The notes: generated by a model not told the origin, from the letters alone. A stretch of DNA of 8,781 nt from Rhodospirillales bacterium (GCA_021775275.1 JAJFIE010000392.1:1-8781), one strand, 5' to 3'. Numbered from the stretch's first letter, positions 1-5,965 are shown. Numbers and translations: made by a program.

Positions 1-4
1 CTCC

Positions 5-96
5 AAGAGGTGTCAGGAGTGATGGAATTTCCATCGCGCGATGTGGGTTTCCCAGGATCTGCATCCCTGACGCCTCTTTCTCTATCAGAATCTGAT
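5..96 (+). other. Cluster of inverted repeats, possible structured RNA
   Basis: A 13-bp outer stem (AAGAGGTGTCAGG at 5-17 with CCTGACGCCTCTT at 66-78) closes over two inner hairpins: GATGGA/TCCATC (21-26/30-35) and TGGG/CCCA (44-47/51-54). The second may be extended by GATG/CATC (40-43/62-65). A further hairpin, ATCAGA/TCTGAT, follows at 84-96. The only imperfect pair of the outer stem is T11 with G72, which is a wobble in plus-strand RNA but a mismatch in minus-strand RNA, so any transcript is more likely plus strand. No T-run follows, so this is not a standard terminator, and I match it to no known RNA family. The rest of 1-226 holds nothing I can name. A plus frame is open from base 1 to a TAG at 142-144 but encodes nothing recognisable, and a minus ATG at 64 could open a reading frame leaving the window. 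Confidence 0.4.
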
Positions 97-226
97 TCCA
101 GCGACAACTATATTTTGTGGGTCCTTTGTATTTCAGGGCTATAGCTTGTGTCGCACAGAAGAAACTTGATTCATTACTGAGTCTCTACAAGGGCTTGGGA
201 GAAATTTATCCCGAAGGTGACGGGCG

Positions 227-1285
227 TTATCCGTGACGCGGTATCAATACTGTGTAGTCGAAATCCAGCACCACACCTGCCTCATCATCCCCGTTTTGGT
301 CTTTATAGGGAAAAGATTCGCAACTTGCGTCCTTCACCGCGAGCGTGCGTAGTCGCAAAGCGCCCAGGTCTTTCCGATCCGGAATTTCATAGCGTTCAAT
401 CACTTCGGACCAGGCATAGATGGTATCACCGGCAAATGTCGGGGCCACATGCCGCCCGCCATTGATGGCGACGATCAGGCACGCGTTGGCCAAGCCGTTG
501 AACGATAGTGCGCGCGCCACACTAATGATATGACCGCCATACATCAGGCGCCGGCCAAAGCGGCCATCCTTTTCCGTATGCTGGTTGAAGTGAACTTTCG
601 CCGTGTTCTGATACAGGCGGGTCGCCGTTGCGTGTTCGGCTTCCTCTATGGTCATGCCATCCACATGATCGATTTTCTCGCCCACCTCGTAATCTTCCCA
701 GCGATGCGGGCTCCCCGCTGCTACGTCGTCATAGCCGGTGAGATCAAGGCCCTCCGGGACAATCAGTTGATCCACTGCCACGGCTTCGGGCAGCTCGGGC
801 ACCACGGTTGTGGGTGCCGGACTTGCTTCATTTTGCTTTCGCACCATGACCCAGCGGACATAGTCGAGGACCGTTTCACCGCGCTGGTTGATGCCGGTGG
901 ACCGGACATAAACCACACCGGTCTTGCCATTGGAGTTCTCCTTGAGGCCGATAACCTCTGACGTAGTGGACAGGGTGTCGCCGGTATAGACAGGTCGGTG
1001 AAACCGACCGTCTGCATAGCCCAGATTGGCAATGGCGTTCAGCGAGATATCAGGCACGGTCTTGCCGAACACCACATGGAACGCCAGTAAATCGTCAACA
1101 GGCGCCGTGGGAAAACCAATGCCCTGGGCAAACGCATCCGACGAGGCGAGGATGAAACGAGAACCATAGAGGGCGATATAGAGGGAAACATCACCGCTGC
1201 GGACCGTGCGTGGTGTCGCGTGGCGGATCACCTGTCCCAGCTGGAAGTCTTCAAAATAATTGCCCGGGTTCGTCTTCGTGCCCAT
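227..1285 (-). CDS. mch: Mesaconyl-CoA hydratase (beta-methylmalyl-CoA dehydratase), MaoC-like
   Basis: The 352-aa cytoplasmic protein belongs to the double hot-dog MaoC-like family and interconverts mesaconyl-CoA and beta-methylmalyl-CoA, a step in the ethylmalonyl-CoA pathway and related glyoxylate assimilation. The length fits characterised Mch proteins (about 340-350 aa). The first hot-dog half covers about residues 10-150 and a linker rich in Pro, Ala and Val about 151-190. The second half, about 195-348, contains YQNTAKVHFNQH (225-236) and the MYGGH segment (248-252). In a generic MaoC hydratase-2 motif an Asp lies five residues before the His. Here that position is Asn227 before His232, which I believe is typical of Mch rather than a defect. 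The ATG at 1285 has AAGGAG 8 nt upstream (1294-1299). The gene lies 70 bp after the CitE-like gene and is probably cotranscribed with it. No convincing terminator follows. Confidence 0.88.
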   Translation of the reverse strand: MGTKTNPGNYFEDFQLGQVIRHATPRTVRSGDVSLYIALYGSRFILASSDAFAQGIGFPTAPVDDLLAFHVVFGKTVPDISLNAIANLGYADGRFHRPVYTGDTLSTTSEVIGLKENSNGKTGVVYVRSTGINQRGETVLDYVRWVMVRKQNEASPAPTTVVPELPEAVAVDQLIVPEGLDLTGYDDVAAGSPHRWEDYEVGEKIDHVDGMTIEEAEHATATRLYQNTAKVHFNQHTEKDGRFGRRLMYGGHIISVARALSFNGLANACLIVAINGGRHVAPTFAGDTIYAWSEVIERYEIPDRKDLGALRLRTLAVKDASCESFPYKDQNGDDEAGVVLDFDYTVLIPRHG

Positions 1286-1301
1286 GATTGCTGCTCCTTG
1301 G

Positions 1302-1353
1302 GATTCACCGTCAGCAATGACGGATGGGATTTACCGCCAGCAATGACGGATGG
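1302..1353. repeat. Two-copy 26-bp tandem repeat with hairpins
   Basis: Two adjacent 26-bp units (1302-1327 and 1328-1353) differ at only two positions (C1306/T1332 and T1311/C1337). Each unit contains an inverted repeat. The first is CCGTCA GCAA TGACGG (1308-1323, perfect arms) and the second CCGCCA GCAA TGACGG (1334-1349). The substitution in the second arm leaves a U-G wobble when read as minus-strand RNA but a mismatch on the plus strand, so the hairpins would be kept in the mRNA of the flanking minus genes. The repeat fills almost the whole spacer between the CitE-like stop codon (1356) and the mch ribosome binding site (1294-1299). Confidence 0.85.
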
Positions 1354-1355
1354 AA

Positions 1356-2249
1356 CTAATCGCCGTTACTAACAGACGCTTCCATTCTCTCGATGGCTTC
1401 CGACAGGGCGACGGTGCGTTTTGCGGCTTCAACATGCAGGTTTTCGACAAGTTTCCCGTCAACCAGAACCACACCCTGACCTTCGGCCTGTGCAGTGCCA
1501 AACGCCTCAATGATACGGCGCGACCATTCCACTTCCTGTGCGTCGGGCGCGAATACTTCGTTGGCCTTGTCGATGGTTTTGGGGTGGATCAGTGTCTTGC
1601 CGTCAAAGCCCAGTTCGCGACCGTGAATGCACGAATGATAGAAGCCCTCATCATCACTCAAATCCAGATGGACACCGTCGAGGACACACAGGCCGTAGGC
1701 CCTGGCCACCAGCAGGCAATGTGTCAGGCTGTACAGCATGGGCAGACGTTCTTTGGTATGTGCGGCATGAACGTCTTTCGCCAGATCAGATGTTCCCATG
1801 ACGAACCCGGCCATGCGCGAACTCGCCTGGGCAATGCGTTCGGCGTGCAGTACACCAAGCGGAGTTTCGATCATGCACCAGATCGCCAGATCATCCGGCG
1901 CACCATTTTCGATCAGAACATTTTCCGCCATACGAATGGCATCGGCGCTTTCGACCTTTGGCAGCACAATGCCATTGGCGCCAGAGGTGGCCATGGCCAT
2001 CACGTCTTCAAACCCCCATTCGGTCTGAAGCCCGTTTACCCGCACCAGCAGTTCACGCATGCCATAACCGCCTGTGCTAATGGCATCGCAGATCTGTTGG
2101 CGCGCCATAGCCTTCTGATCGGGCGCGACGGCATCCTCGAGGTCAAGAATAAGGGCATCGGCAGCCAGTGTGCGGCCCTTTTCCAATGCACGTGCGTTTG
2201 AGCCAGGCATATAGAGAACACTGCGCCGCGGCTGGATGTTATTTCCCAT
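1356..2249 (-). CDS. CitE-like malyl-CoA/beta-methylmalyl-CoA lyase or malyl-CoA thioesterase
   Basis: The 297-aa protein is a member of the CitE / HpcH-HpaI aldolase TIM-barrel family. Visible landmarks are the N-terminal RRSVLYMPGSN (8-18), LDLEDAVAP (35-43), the substrate-carboxylate-binding Arg70 in RVNG, and the Mg2+ ligands Glu128 (MIET) and Asp155 (MGTSD). Also present are DGV (191-193), GFDGKTLIHP (214-223) and a C-terminal VDGKLVENLH (263-272). Overall it resembles the Mcl2 branch, (3S)-malyl-CoA thioesterase, more than the Mcl1 lyase branch. In particular, the lid position that is catalytic Asp in CLYBL/Mcl-type enzymes appears to be Glu269. Its neighbour mch suggests a role in mesaconyl-/beta-methylmalyl-CoA metabolism. 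The ATG at 2249 has a TGAGGAG ribosome binding site at 2260-2266. It is divergent from pdxY. Family assignment is secure; lyase versus thioesterase is not. Confidence 0.8.
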   Translation of the reverse strand: MGNNIQPRRSVLYMPGSNARALEKGRTLAADALILDLEDAVAPDQKAMARQQICDAISTGGYGMRELLVRVNGLQTEWGFEDVMAMATSGANGIVLPKVESADAIRMAENVLIENGAPDDLAIWCMIETPLGVLHAERIAQASSRMAGFVMGTSDLAKDVHAAHTKERLPMLYSLTHCLLVARAYGLCVLDGVHLDLSDDEGFYHSCIHGRELGFDGKTLIHPKTIDKANEVFAPDAQEVEWSRRIIEAFGTAQAEGQGVVLVDGKLVENLHVEAAKRTVALSEAIERMEASVSNGD

Positions 2250-2322
2250 GGTGGGCCGACTCCTCAGGGTATATAAAGTGGGACACTATAATCACCGTCT
2301 GCGGTGTGGCAAGCTGAGCTCC
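2250..2322 (+). promoter_or_regulatory. Divergent promoter region of pdxY and the CitE-like gene
   Basis: The 73-bp spacer contains a perfect TATAAT at 2287-2292 for pdxY, which would place transcription start near 2299 and give a leader of about 24 nt. No good -35 hexamer lies 16-18 bp upstream. On the minus strand, a TATATA around 2270-2275 is a possible -10 for the CitE-like gene, so the two promoters would overlap. This is inferred from motif matches only. Confidence 0.45.
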
Positions 2323-3228
2323 ATGACAATATTATCCATTCAATCGCACGTATCATTTGGCCATGTGGGCAATGCTGCCGGGGTCTTCGTTTTGCAACGA
2401 ATGGGCTTTGATGTCTGGCCCGTTCATACCGTTCTGTTCAGCAATCAACCCGGATACGGGACTTTCCAGGGTCATTTGGTAGAGCCGGGCCGGATCGCCG
2501 ATATAGTGTCCGGGATTGAGGAACGTGGCGTGTTTGAACACTGCCAGGCCATCATCGGCGGTTACCTCGGTTCGGCGGATACGGGCAAGGTCCTGCTTGA
2601 TTCGGTTCAGCGGGTGAAACAGGCAAATCCGGAAAGCATGTTTTTCTGCGACCCGGTCATGGGCGACAGGGACGAGGGTCTCTATGTGACCGACGATGTT
2701 GTGCAGTTTTACACTGAGCAGGGTGGTCCTGCCGCCGATATCCTGAAACCCAACGCCTACGAGTTGGAAATTCTGGCGGGGCAGACGGTTTGTAACCCTG
2801 AGACTGCGATTGGCGCCGCAACAAGCCTGATTGAACGGTGGAACCTGCGTGCTGTCGTGGTGTCGTCTGTTCCTGTGCCCGATCCTGTTTCCGGACCTGC
2901 CCGCGAGGGCGCTTCCCCGCAGGAAGGCGGGAGCATCGCCTGCATGGTGGTGACCACGGATCAGGCATGGTCCGTGGAAACGCCCTTGTTGCCGGTCAAT
3001 CAAAAGGGTGCGGGTGATGCGTTCCTGGCGCTTTTTGTGTCGAATATCTTGCTTGGGGAGAATGACTTTCCGGCGGCGCTGAGCGCGTCCGCATCGTCCA
3101 TCTGGTCCATCATGAACGAAGCCACAGGGTCAGAAATTCAGGAATTGCAATTGATTGCCTTGCAGGACAATTTTTCCAGCCCGTCACGTATTTTTAAGGC
3201 GATGGCGTTAAACCCACATATCAAATAA
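2323..3228 (+). CDS. pdxY: Pyridoxal kinase PdxY
   Basis: The 301-aa ribokinase-fold kinase phosphorylates pyridoxal (salvage of vitamin B6) with ATP in the cytoplasm. Residues 1-20 (ILSIQSHVSFGHVGNAAG) form the vitamer-binding start, with Ser8. LFSNQPGYGTFQG (38-50) is the conserved lid region. CDPVMGD (109-115), LKPNAYEL (141-148) and the anion-hole/catalytic segment KGAGDAF (228-234, Asp232 the catalytic base) are all intact. I chose the ATG at 2323 because the PdxY N-terminus begins there. The upstream in-frame ATG at 2236 would add 29 unrelated residues, overlap the divergent gene and swallow the TATAAT. The ribosome binding site is weak. The protein is slightly longer than the roughly 287 aa usual for PdxY, apparently because of a Pro/Gly-rich stretch at 184-204. 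Confidence 0.9.
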   Translation: MTILSIQSHVSFGHVGNAAGVFVLQRMGFDVWPVHTVLFSNQPGYGTFQGHLVEPGRIADIVSGIEERGVFEHCQAIIGGYLGSADTGKVLLDSVQRVKQANPESMFFCDPVMGDRDEGLYVTDDVVQFYTEQGGPAADILKPNAYELEILAGQTVCNPETAIGAATSLIERWNLRAVVVSSVPVPDPVSGPAREGASPQEGGSIACMVVTTDQAWSVETPLLPVNQKGAGDAFLALFVSNILLGENDFPAALSASASSIWSIMNEATGSEIQELQLIALQDNFSSPSRIFKAMALNPHIK

Positions 3229-3310
3229 GGGAATCGACACGTCTCATTGCGGATGTCTGGTGATCATTGTCTTGTCGGGTATTGTTGAGTGTCGTCTGAT
3301 GGTTGTAGCG

Positions 3311-3339
3311 TTGCGGTATGAATTCTTGCTATCTATTAT
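3311..3339 (+). promoter_or_regulatory. Candidate sigma70-type promoter of first response regulator
   Basis: TTGCGG (3311-3316), a 17-bp spacer and TATTAT (3334-3339) match the consensus at 3 of 6 and 5 of 6 positions. Transcription would start near 3346, about 75 nt before the coding start. The rest of the 193-bp spacer (3229-3421) shows no terminator for pdxY. Confidence 0.35.
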
Positions 3340-3346
3340 CCGGGGG

Positions 3347-3396
3347 TGAGGCACAATAGGCTGAGGGATCACCGTTATTGGGCCTGAGCCACAATA
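3347..3396. repeat. Pair of 12-bp direct repeats upstream of first response regulator
   Basis: TGAGGCACAATA (3347-3358) and TGAGCCACAATA (3385-3396) match at 11 of 12 bases and are spaced 38 bp apart, start to start. They lie between the candidate promoter and the start codon, so they would be in the leader or act as a repeated protein-binding site. No known motif is recognised. Confidence 0.4.
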
Positions 3397-3421
3397 AAAC
3401 GGGGGAACGACCAACTCGATC

Positions 3422-3928
3422 ATGAGGGGTGGATATCTATCCGAGATTGAATTTCTGGTGGCGGAGGATAATGACTTCGCCCGGAAAATTGTGCGCGATG
3501 TGCTGAAAGCTTTGGGCGCACGCAATCCCCGTTATGCCAGGGATGGTGCGGAAGCGCTGAACATAGCGAAAAACTATGCCATTGATATTGCCCTGATTGA
3601 CTGGGATATGCCGCTGATCGACGGCCTTGAGTTTGCCAATTTCATCCGGCGCTCCCAGGACAGTCCCAATCCTTTCCTGCCCATCATCATGATGACGGCA
3701 TTCTCGGAACATCCAAAGGTGATTGAGGCCCGGGACAGGGGCGTTAATGAATATCTGGTGAAACCGTTTTCGGCGGCCCAGTTGTTGAAGCGCGTCCAGA
3801 TGGTGGTTGAGCACCCCCGGCCCTTTGTCCGGACCGAGAACTTTTTTGGCCCGGACCGGCGGCGGCGAGCCAAATCGAATTACGCGGGCGAGGAACGCCG
3901 TGTGGCGCAGGAAGGCGACGACAGTTAA
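3422..3928 (+). CDS. Single-domain CheY-like response regulator with Arg-rich tail (paralogue 1)
   Basis: The 168-aa protein is a receiver domain (about 9-130) with no DNA-binding or enzymatic output domain. The acidic pair is Glu15-Asp16, the phosphoacceptor Asp60 (LIDWDMP), the switch Thr92 (IIMMT) and the conserved Lys114 (LVKP). After the domain comes PFVRTENFFGPDRRRR (134-149) and a short polar tail ending EGDDS. It should be phosphorylated by an unlinked histidine kinase and act through protein-protein contact. No kinase is in the window. Start choice: an in-frame TAA at 3395-3397 and no other usable start before ATG 3422, although the nearest purine-rich ribosome binding site (GGGGGAA, 3401-3407) is unusually far away. 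A hand alignment to the next gene gives 92 of 148 identical residues without gaps, so the two arose by duplication. Confidence 0.88.
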   Translation: MRGGYLSEIEFLVAEDNDFARKIVRDVLKALGARNPRYARDGAEALNIAKNYAIDIALIDWDMPLIDGLEFANFIRRSQDSPNPFLPIIMMTAFSEHPKVIEARDRGVNEYLVKPFSAAQLLKRVQMVVEHPRPFVRTENFFGPDRRRRAKSNYAGEERRVAQEGDDS

Positions 3929-3968
3929 GCCTCGTTTTACCGTTAAAGTAGAAAATAAATGATCATGG

Positions 3969-3998
3969 ATGACCTCTGTGTAATCTATGGCGTAGAAT
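3969..3998 (+). promoter_or_regulatory. Candidate promoter of second response regulator
   Basis: ATGACC (3969-3974), an 18-bp spacer and TAGAAT (3993-3998) match the consensus at 4 of 6 and 5 of 6. A dyad, CTCTGT (3974-3979) with ACAGAG (3999-4004), brackets the spacer and -10 and could be an operator. The evidence is weak and motif-based only. It would allow the second receiver to be expressed independently of the first. Confidence 0.3.
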
Positions 3999-4059
3999 AC
4001 AGAGATAACAATAATGGGCGATTCAAATCGTTCCGCTCGTAAATTCGGGATGTGTGTGG

Positions 4060-4722
4060 ATGACTAGCTTCGACGGAAGTGCCGATAGCCTCCGTACACG
4101 TGCGGTAAGGGCCGGGCGCCGCGGCGGCGGTTATCTGTCCGAAATCGAATTCCTGGTCGCTGATGACAACGAGTTCTCCCGCCATATCGCGCGCGATGTT
4201 CTCAAGGCGCTTGGCGCACAGTCAATTGTGTTTGCGAAAGATGGCGCCGAGGCGCTTTCCATGCTGAAAACAATGTCCATCGATATTGTTTTTCTCGACT
4301 GGAAGATGCCGATCATGGATGGAATCGAGTTCACCCGCATAATCCGTAATTCCGACGACAGCCCGGACCAGTTTCTTCCCATCATCATGATGACCGGATA
4401 CTCCGAACTATCACACGTCATGTACGCCCGTGATGCCGGTGTGACGGAATACCTGATCAAGCCATGTTCGGCGACGCAGATGCTCAGTCGGGTCCGCTCC
4501 GTCATCGAAAGCCCGCGTTCATTCGTGAAAACCAGTAAATTTTTTGGCCCGTGCCGCCGACGCCACAAGAAAAAGGATTTCGATGGCAACGAGAAACGTG
4601 GCGTGGCGCCAGTCGCCACGAAGCAGGCGCCTGAAGCAATGGATATCCACAAGAAAGCCATGCCGCAGAAGGATGTGGACAAGTACTTCGGCGGCGCGAA
4701 CCCCGACGAGGTGGACGACTAA
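4060..4722 (+). CDS. Single-domain CheY-like response regulator with basic tail and FliM-like C-terminus (paralogue 2)
   Basis: From ATG 4060 the product is 220 aa; a GTG at 4054 would add two residues and cannot be excluded, as neither start has a strong ribosome binding site. A 21-residue N-terminal extension rich in Ser and Arg precedes the receiver (about 29-150). The acidic pair is Asp35-Asp36, the phosphoacceptor Asp80 (FLDWKMP), Thr112 and Lys134 (LIKP). The tail carries FFGPCRRRHKKK (161-172), with Cys where paralogue 1 has Asp. It continues to a second acidic/hydrophobic motif, MPQKDVDKYFGGANPDE (201-217), that resembles the FliM N-terminal EIDALL-type peptide. No output domain is present. 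The gene lies 131 bp after paralogue 1 on the same strand, and its TAA stop lies inside the first copy of the downstream palindromic repeat. Confidence 0.87.
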   Translation: MTSFDGSADSLRTRAVRAGRRGGGYLSEIEFLVADDNEFSRHIARDVLKALGAQSIVFAKDGAEALSMLKTMSIDIVFLDWKMPIMDGIEFTRIIRNSDDSPDQFLPIIMMTGYSELSHVMYARDAGVTEYLIKPCSATQMLSRVRSVIESPRSFVKTSKFFGPCRRRHKKKDFDGNEKRGVAPVATKQAPEAMDIHKKAMPQKDVDKYFGGANPDEVDD

Positions 4723-4843
4723 AGCAAATCCCGAGTGGATTGGAACAATTCGCGACAACGCATTTGCGACAAAAAAAGCGTTAAAGCAAATCCCGAGCGG
4801 ATTGGAACAATCCGCGTCGGTGTATTTGCGGTAACAAAAACCT
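4720..4843. repeat. 62-bp tandem repeat of two palindromic units
   Basis: Copy 1 (4720-4781) and copy 2 (4782-4843) match at 50 of 62 bases, with 29 of the first 30 identical. Each unit has outer arms GCAAAT/ATTTGC (4724-4729/4762-4767 and 4786-4791/4824-4829) around an inner hairpin. The inner hairpin of copy 2 is GCGGATTG GAA CAATCCGC (4797-4815), reinforced by CCGA/TCGG. In copy 1 the stem GTGGATTG/CAATTCGC (4735-4753) keeps all eight pairs through two G-U wobbles in plus-strand RNA. It looks like a REP/BIME-type dispersed intergenic element. It fills the convergent spacer between the second receiver and asd. No hairpin is followed directly by a T-run, so it is not a standard terminator, although an A7 run at 4771-4777 would read as T7 for asd transcription. 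Confidence 0.85.
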
Positions 4844-4854
4844 CTTTGCTCGTG

Positions 4855-5874
4855 CTACCCGCGCTGGCGGATCAGTTCCTCGGCAATCTGAATGGTGTTG
4901 AGTGCGGCGCCCTTGCGCAGATTGTCGGCGACGATCCACAGGCTCAGGCCATTTTCCACCGTCGGGTCGGTCCGGATGCGGCTGACGAAGACCGGGTCTT
5001 CCCCGGCGCATTCAGCCGGTGTGACGTAGCCTTCATCCTGGCGGTGATCGACGACGGTTATTCCGGGCGCGGCTTTCAGCGCCTTACGCGCTGCCTTTTC
5101 ATCGATATCGTTTTCGCACTCAATATTTACGGCTTCCGCATGGCCGATGAAAACCGGCGCACGCACGCAGGTGGCGTGAACCCGAATGGCGGGGTCGAGG
5201 ATTTTCTTTGTCTCGACCATCATCTTCCATTCTTCCTTGGTCGCGCCGTCATCCATGAAGGTGTCGATATGTGGAATGACGTTGAAGGCGATCTGCTTGG
5301 TAAACTTGCTTTTGTGCTTCTCGATAGGGTCATTGACGAAGATACCGCGGGTCTGGTTGAACAGCTCGTCCATGGCTTCCTTGCCACCGCCGGAAACTGA
5401 CTGGTATGTCGAGACCACCACGCGCTTGATGGTGGCGAGATCGTGCAGCGGCTTCAGCGCGACAACCATCTGGATGGTCGAACAGTTGGGGTTGGCGATG
5501 ATACCCTTCCTGGTATGCCCGGCGATGGCTTCCGGGTTGACCTCCGGCACCACCAGCGGCACGTCCGGGTCCATGCGGAAGGCTGATGTATTATCGATGA
5601 CAATGGCGCCAGCGGCCGTCGCACGCGGGGTATGTTCCATGGAAACGCTCGCGCCGGGTGAACTCAACACAATGTCCACGCCCTTGAAGTCAAATTTAGC
5701 AAGGTCCTGTGTCTTGAGAACATCGTCTTCACCGAGGGAGATTTCGGTGCCGACAGAACGGCTCGAAGCCAGGGCAATGACCTCGTCAGCCGGGAATTCC
5801 CGCTCGGCAATCATATCCAGAAGCGCACGACCGACATTACCCGTGGCTCCGACAACAGCGACCTTGTAACCCAT
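4855..5874 (-). CDS. asd: Aspartate-semialdehyde dehydrogenase
   Basis: The 339-aa cytoplasmic enzyme reduces L-aspartyl-4-phosphate to L-aspartate-4-semialdehyde with NADPH. This is the branch-point step for lysine/diaminopimelate, threonine and methionine. The Rossmann motif GATGNVG is at 9-15, SSRSVG at 37-42 contacts the NADP phosphate region, and SSPGASVS is at 71-78. Cys131 in NPNCSTIQ is the nucleophile, Gln158 lies in YQSVSG, and Arg238 and His245 in RAPVFIGH are the substrate and acid/base residues. Length and all key residues fit a complete, active enzyme. The ATG at 5874 has AAGGAG (5883-5888) 8 nt upstream. It lies 91 bp after the YdcZ-type gene on the same strand. A promoter of its own could lie in that spacer, but I see no strong match. 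Confidence 0.95.
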   Translation of the reverse strand: MGYKVAVVGATGNVGRALLDMIAEREFPADEVIALASSRSVGTEISLGEDDVLKTQDLAKFDFKGVDIVLSSPGASVSMEHTPRATAAGAIVIDNTSAFRMDPDVPLVVPEVNPEAIAGHTRKGIIANPNCSTIQMVVALKPLHDLATIKRVVVSTYQSVSGGGKEAMDELFNQTRGIFVNDPIEKHKSKFTKQIAFNVIPHIDTFMDDGATKEEWKMMVETKKILDPAIRVHATCVRAPVFIGHAEAVNIECENDIDEKAARKALKAAPGITVVDHRQDEGYVTPAECAGEDPVFVSRIRTDPTVENGLSLWIVADNLRKGAALNTIQIAEELIRQRG

Positions 5875-5938
5875 TATGTTTTCTCCTTTTTGGCAGCCCC
5901 GATATGGCGAATGCTGCGCAACAATGCAAGCGTTGTAT

Positions 5939-5950
5939 GGCCCCGGGGCC
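5939..5950. other. Perfect 12-bp GC palindrome between YdcZ-type gene and asd
   Basis: GGCCCCGGGGCC is fully self-complementary and sits in the 91-bp spacer, 15 bp past the stop codon of the YdcZ-type gene. No T-run follows on either strand, so a terminator role is not supported. It could be a protein-binding site or chance in GC-rich DNA. Confidence 0.3.
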
Positions 5951-5965
5951 GCTTCATTCAGGATC

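Noticed and set aside
1..64. Start of a minus-strand gene at ATG 64 leaving the window
   Set aside because: Only about 21 codons are visible and the ribosome binding site is marginal; it cannot be supported.
5..78. tRNA-like cloverleaf or fluoride-type riboswitch
   Set aside because: The outer stem is 13 bp rather than 7, there are no T-loop or anticodon features and no CCA-type end. The GATGG segment pairs in a way that does not match the fluoride-riboswitch core.
1..144. Partial plus-strand gene end, open from base 1 to TAG at 142
   Set aside because: The 47 residues are Ser/Leu-rich with no family resemblance, and they run straight through the palindromic element. The open frame is short enough to be chance.
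530..961. Plus-strand open frame of 143 codons
   Set aside because: It lies antisense inside mch, which has clear family motifs and a good ribosome binding site.
1350..2201. Plus-strand open frame of 283 codons
   Set aside because: It is the antisense shadow of the CitE-like gene, whose motifs are unmistakable.
4014..4067. 17-codon open frame overlapping the start of the second receiver, possible leader peptide
   Set aside because: It has no ribosome binding site or amino-acid pattern suggesting attenuation; such short frames are common by chance.
4771..4854. Intrinsic terminator for asd in the repeat region
   Set aside because: The hairpins are strong, but the only T-run on the minus strand lies about 20 nt beyond the stem, so it does not have terminator geometry.
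4735..5400. Plus-strand open frame of 221 codons
   Set aside because: It runs through the tandem repeat and antisense to asd, with no family resemblance.
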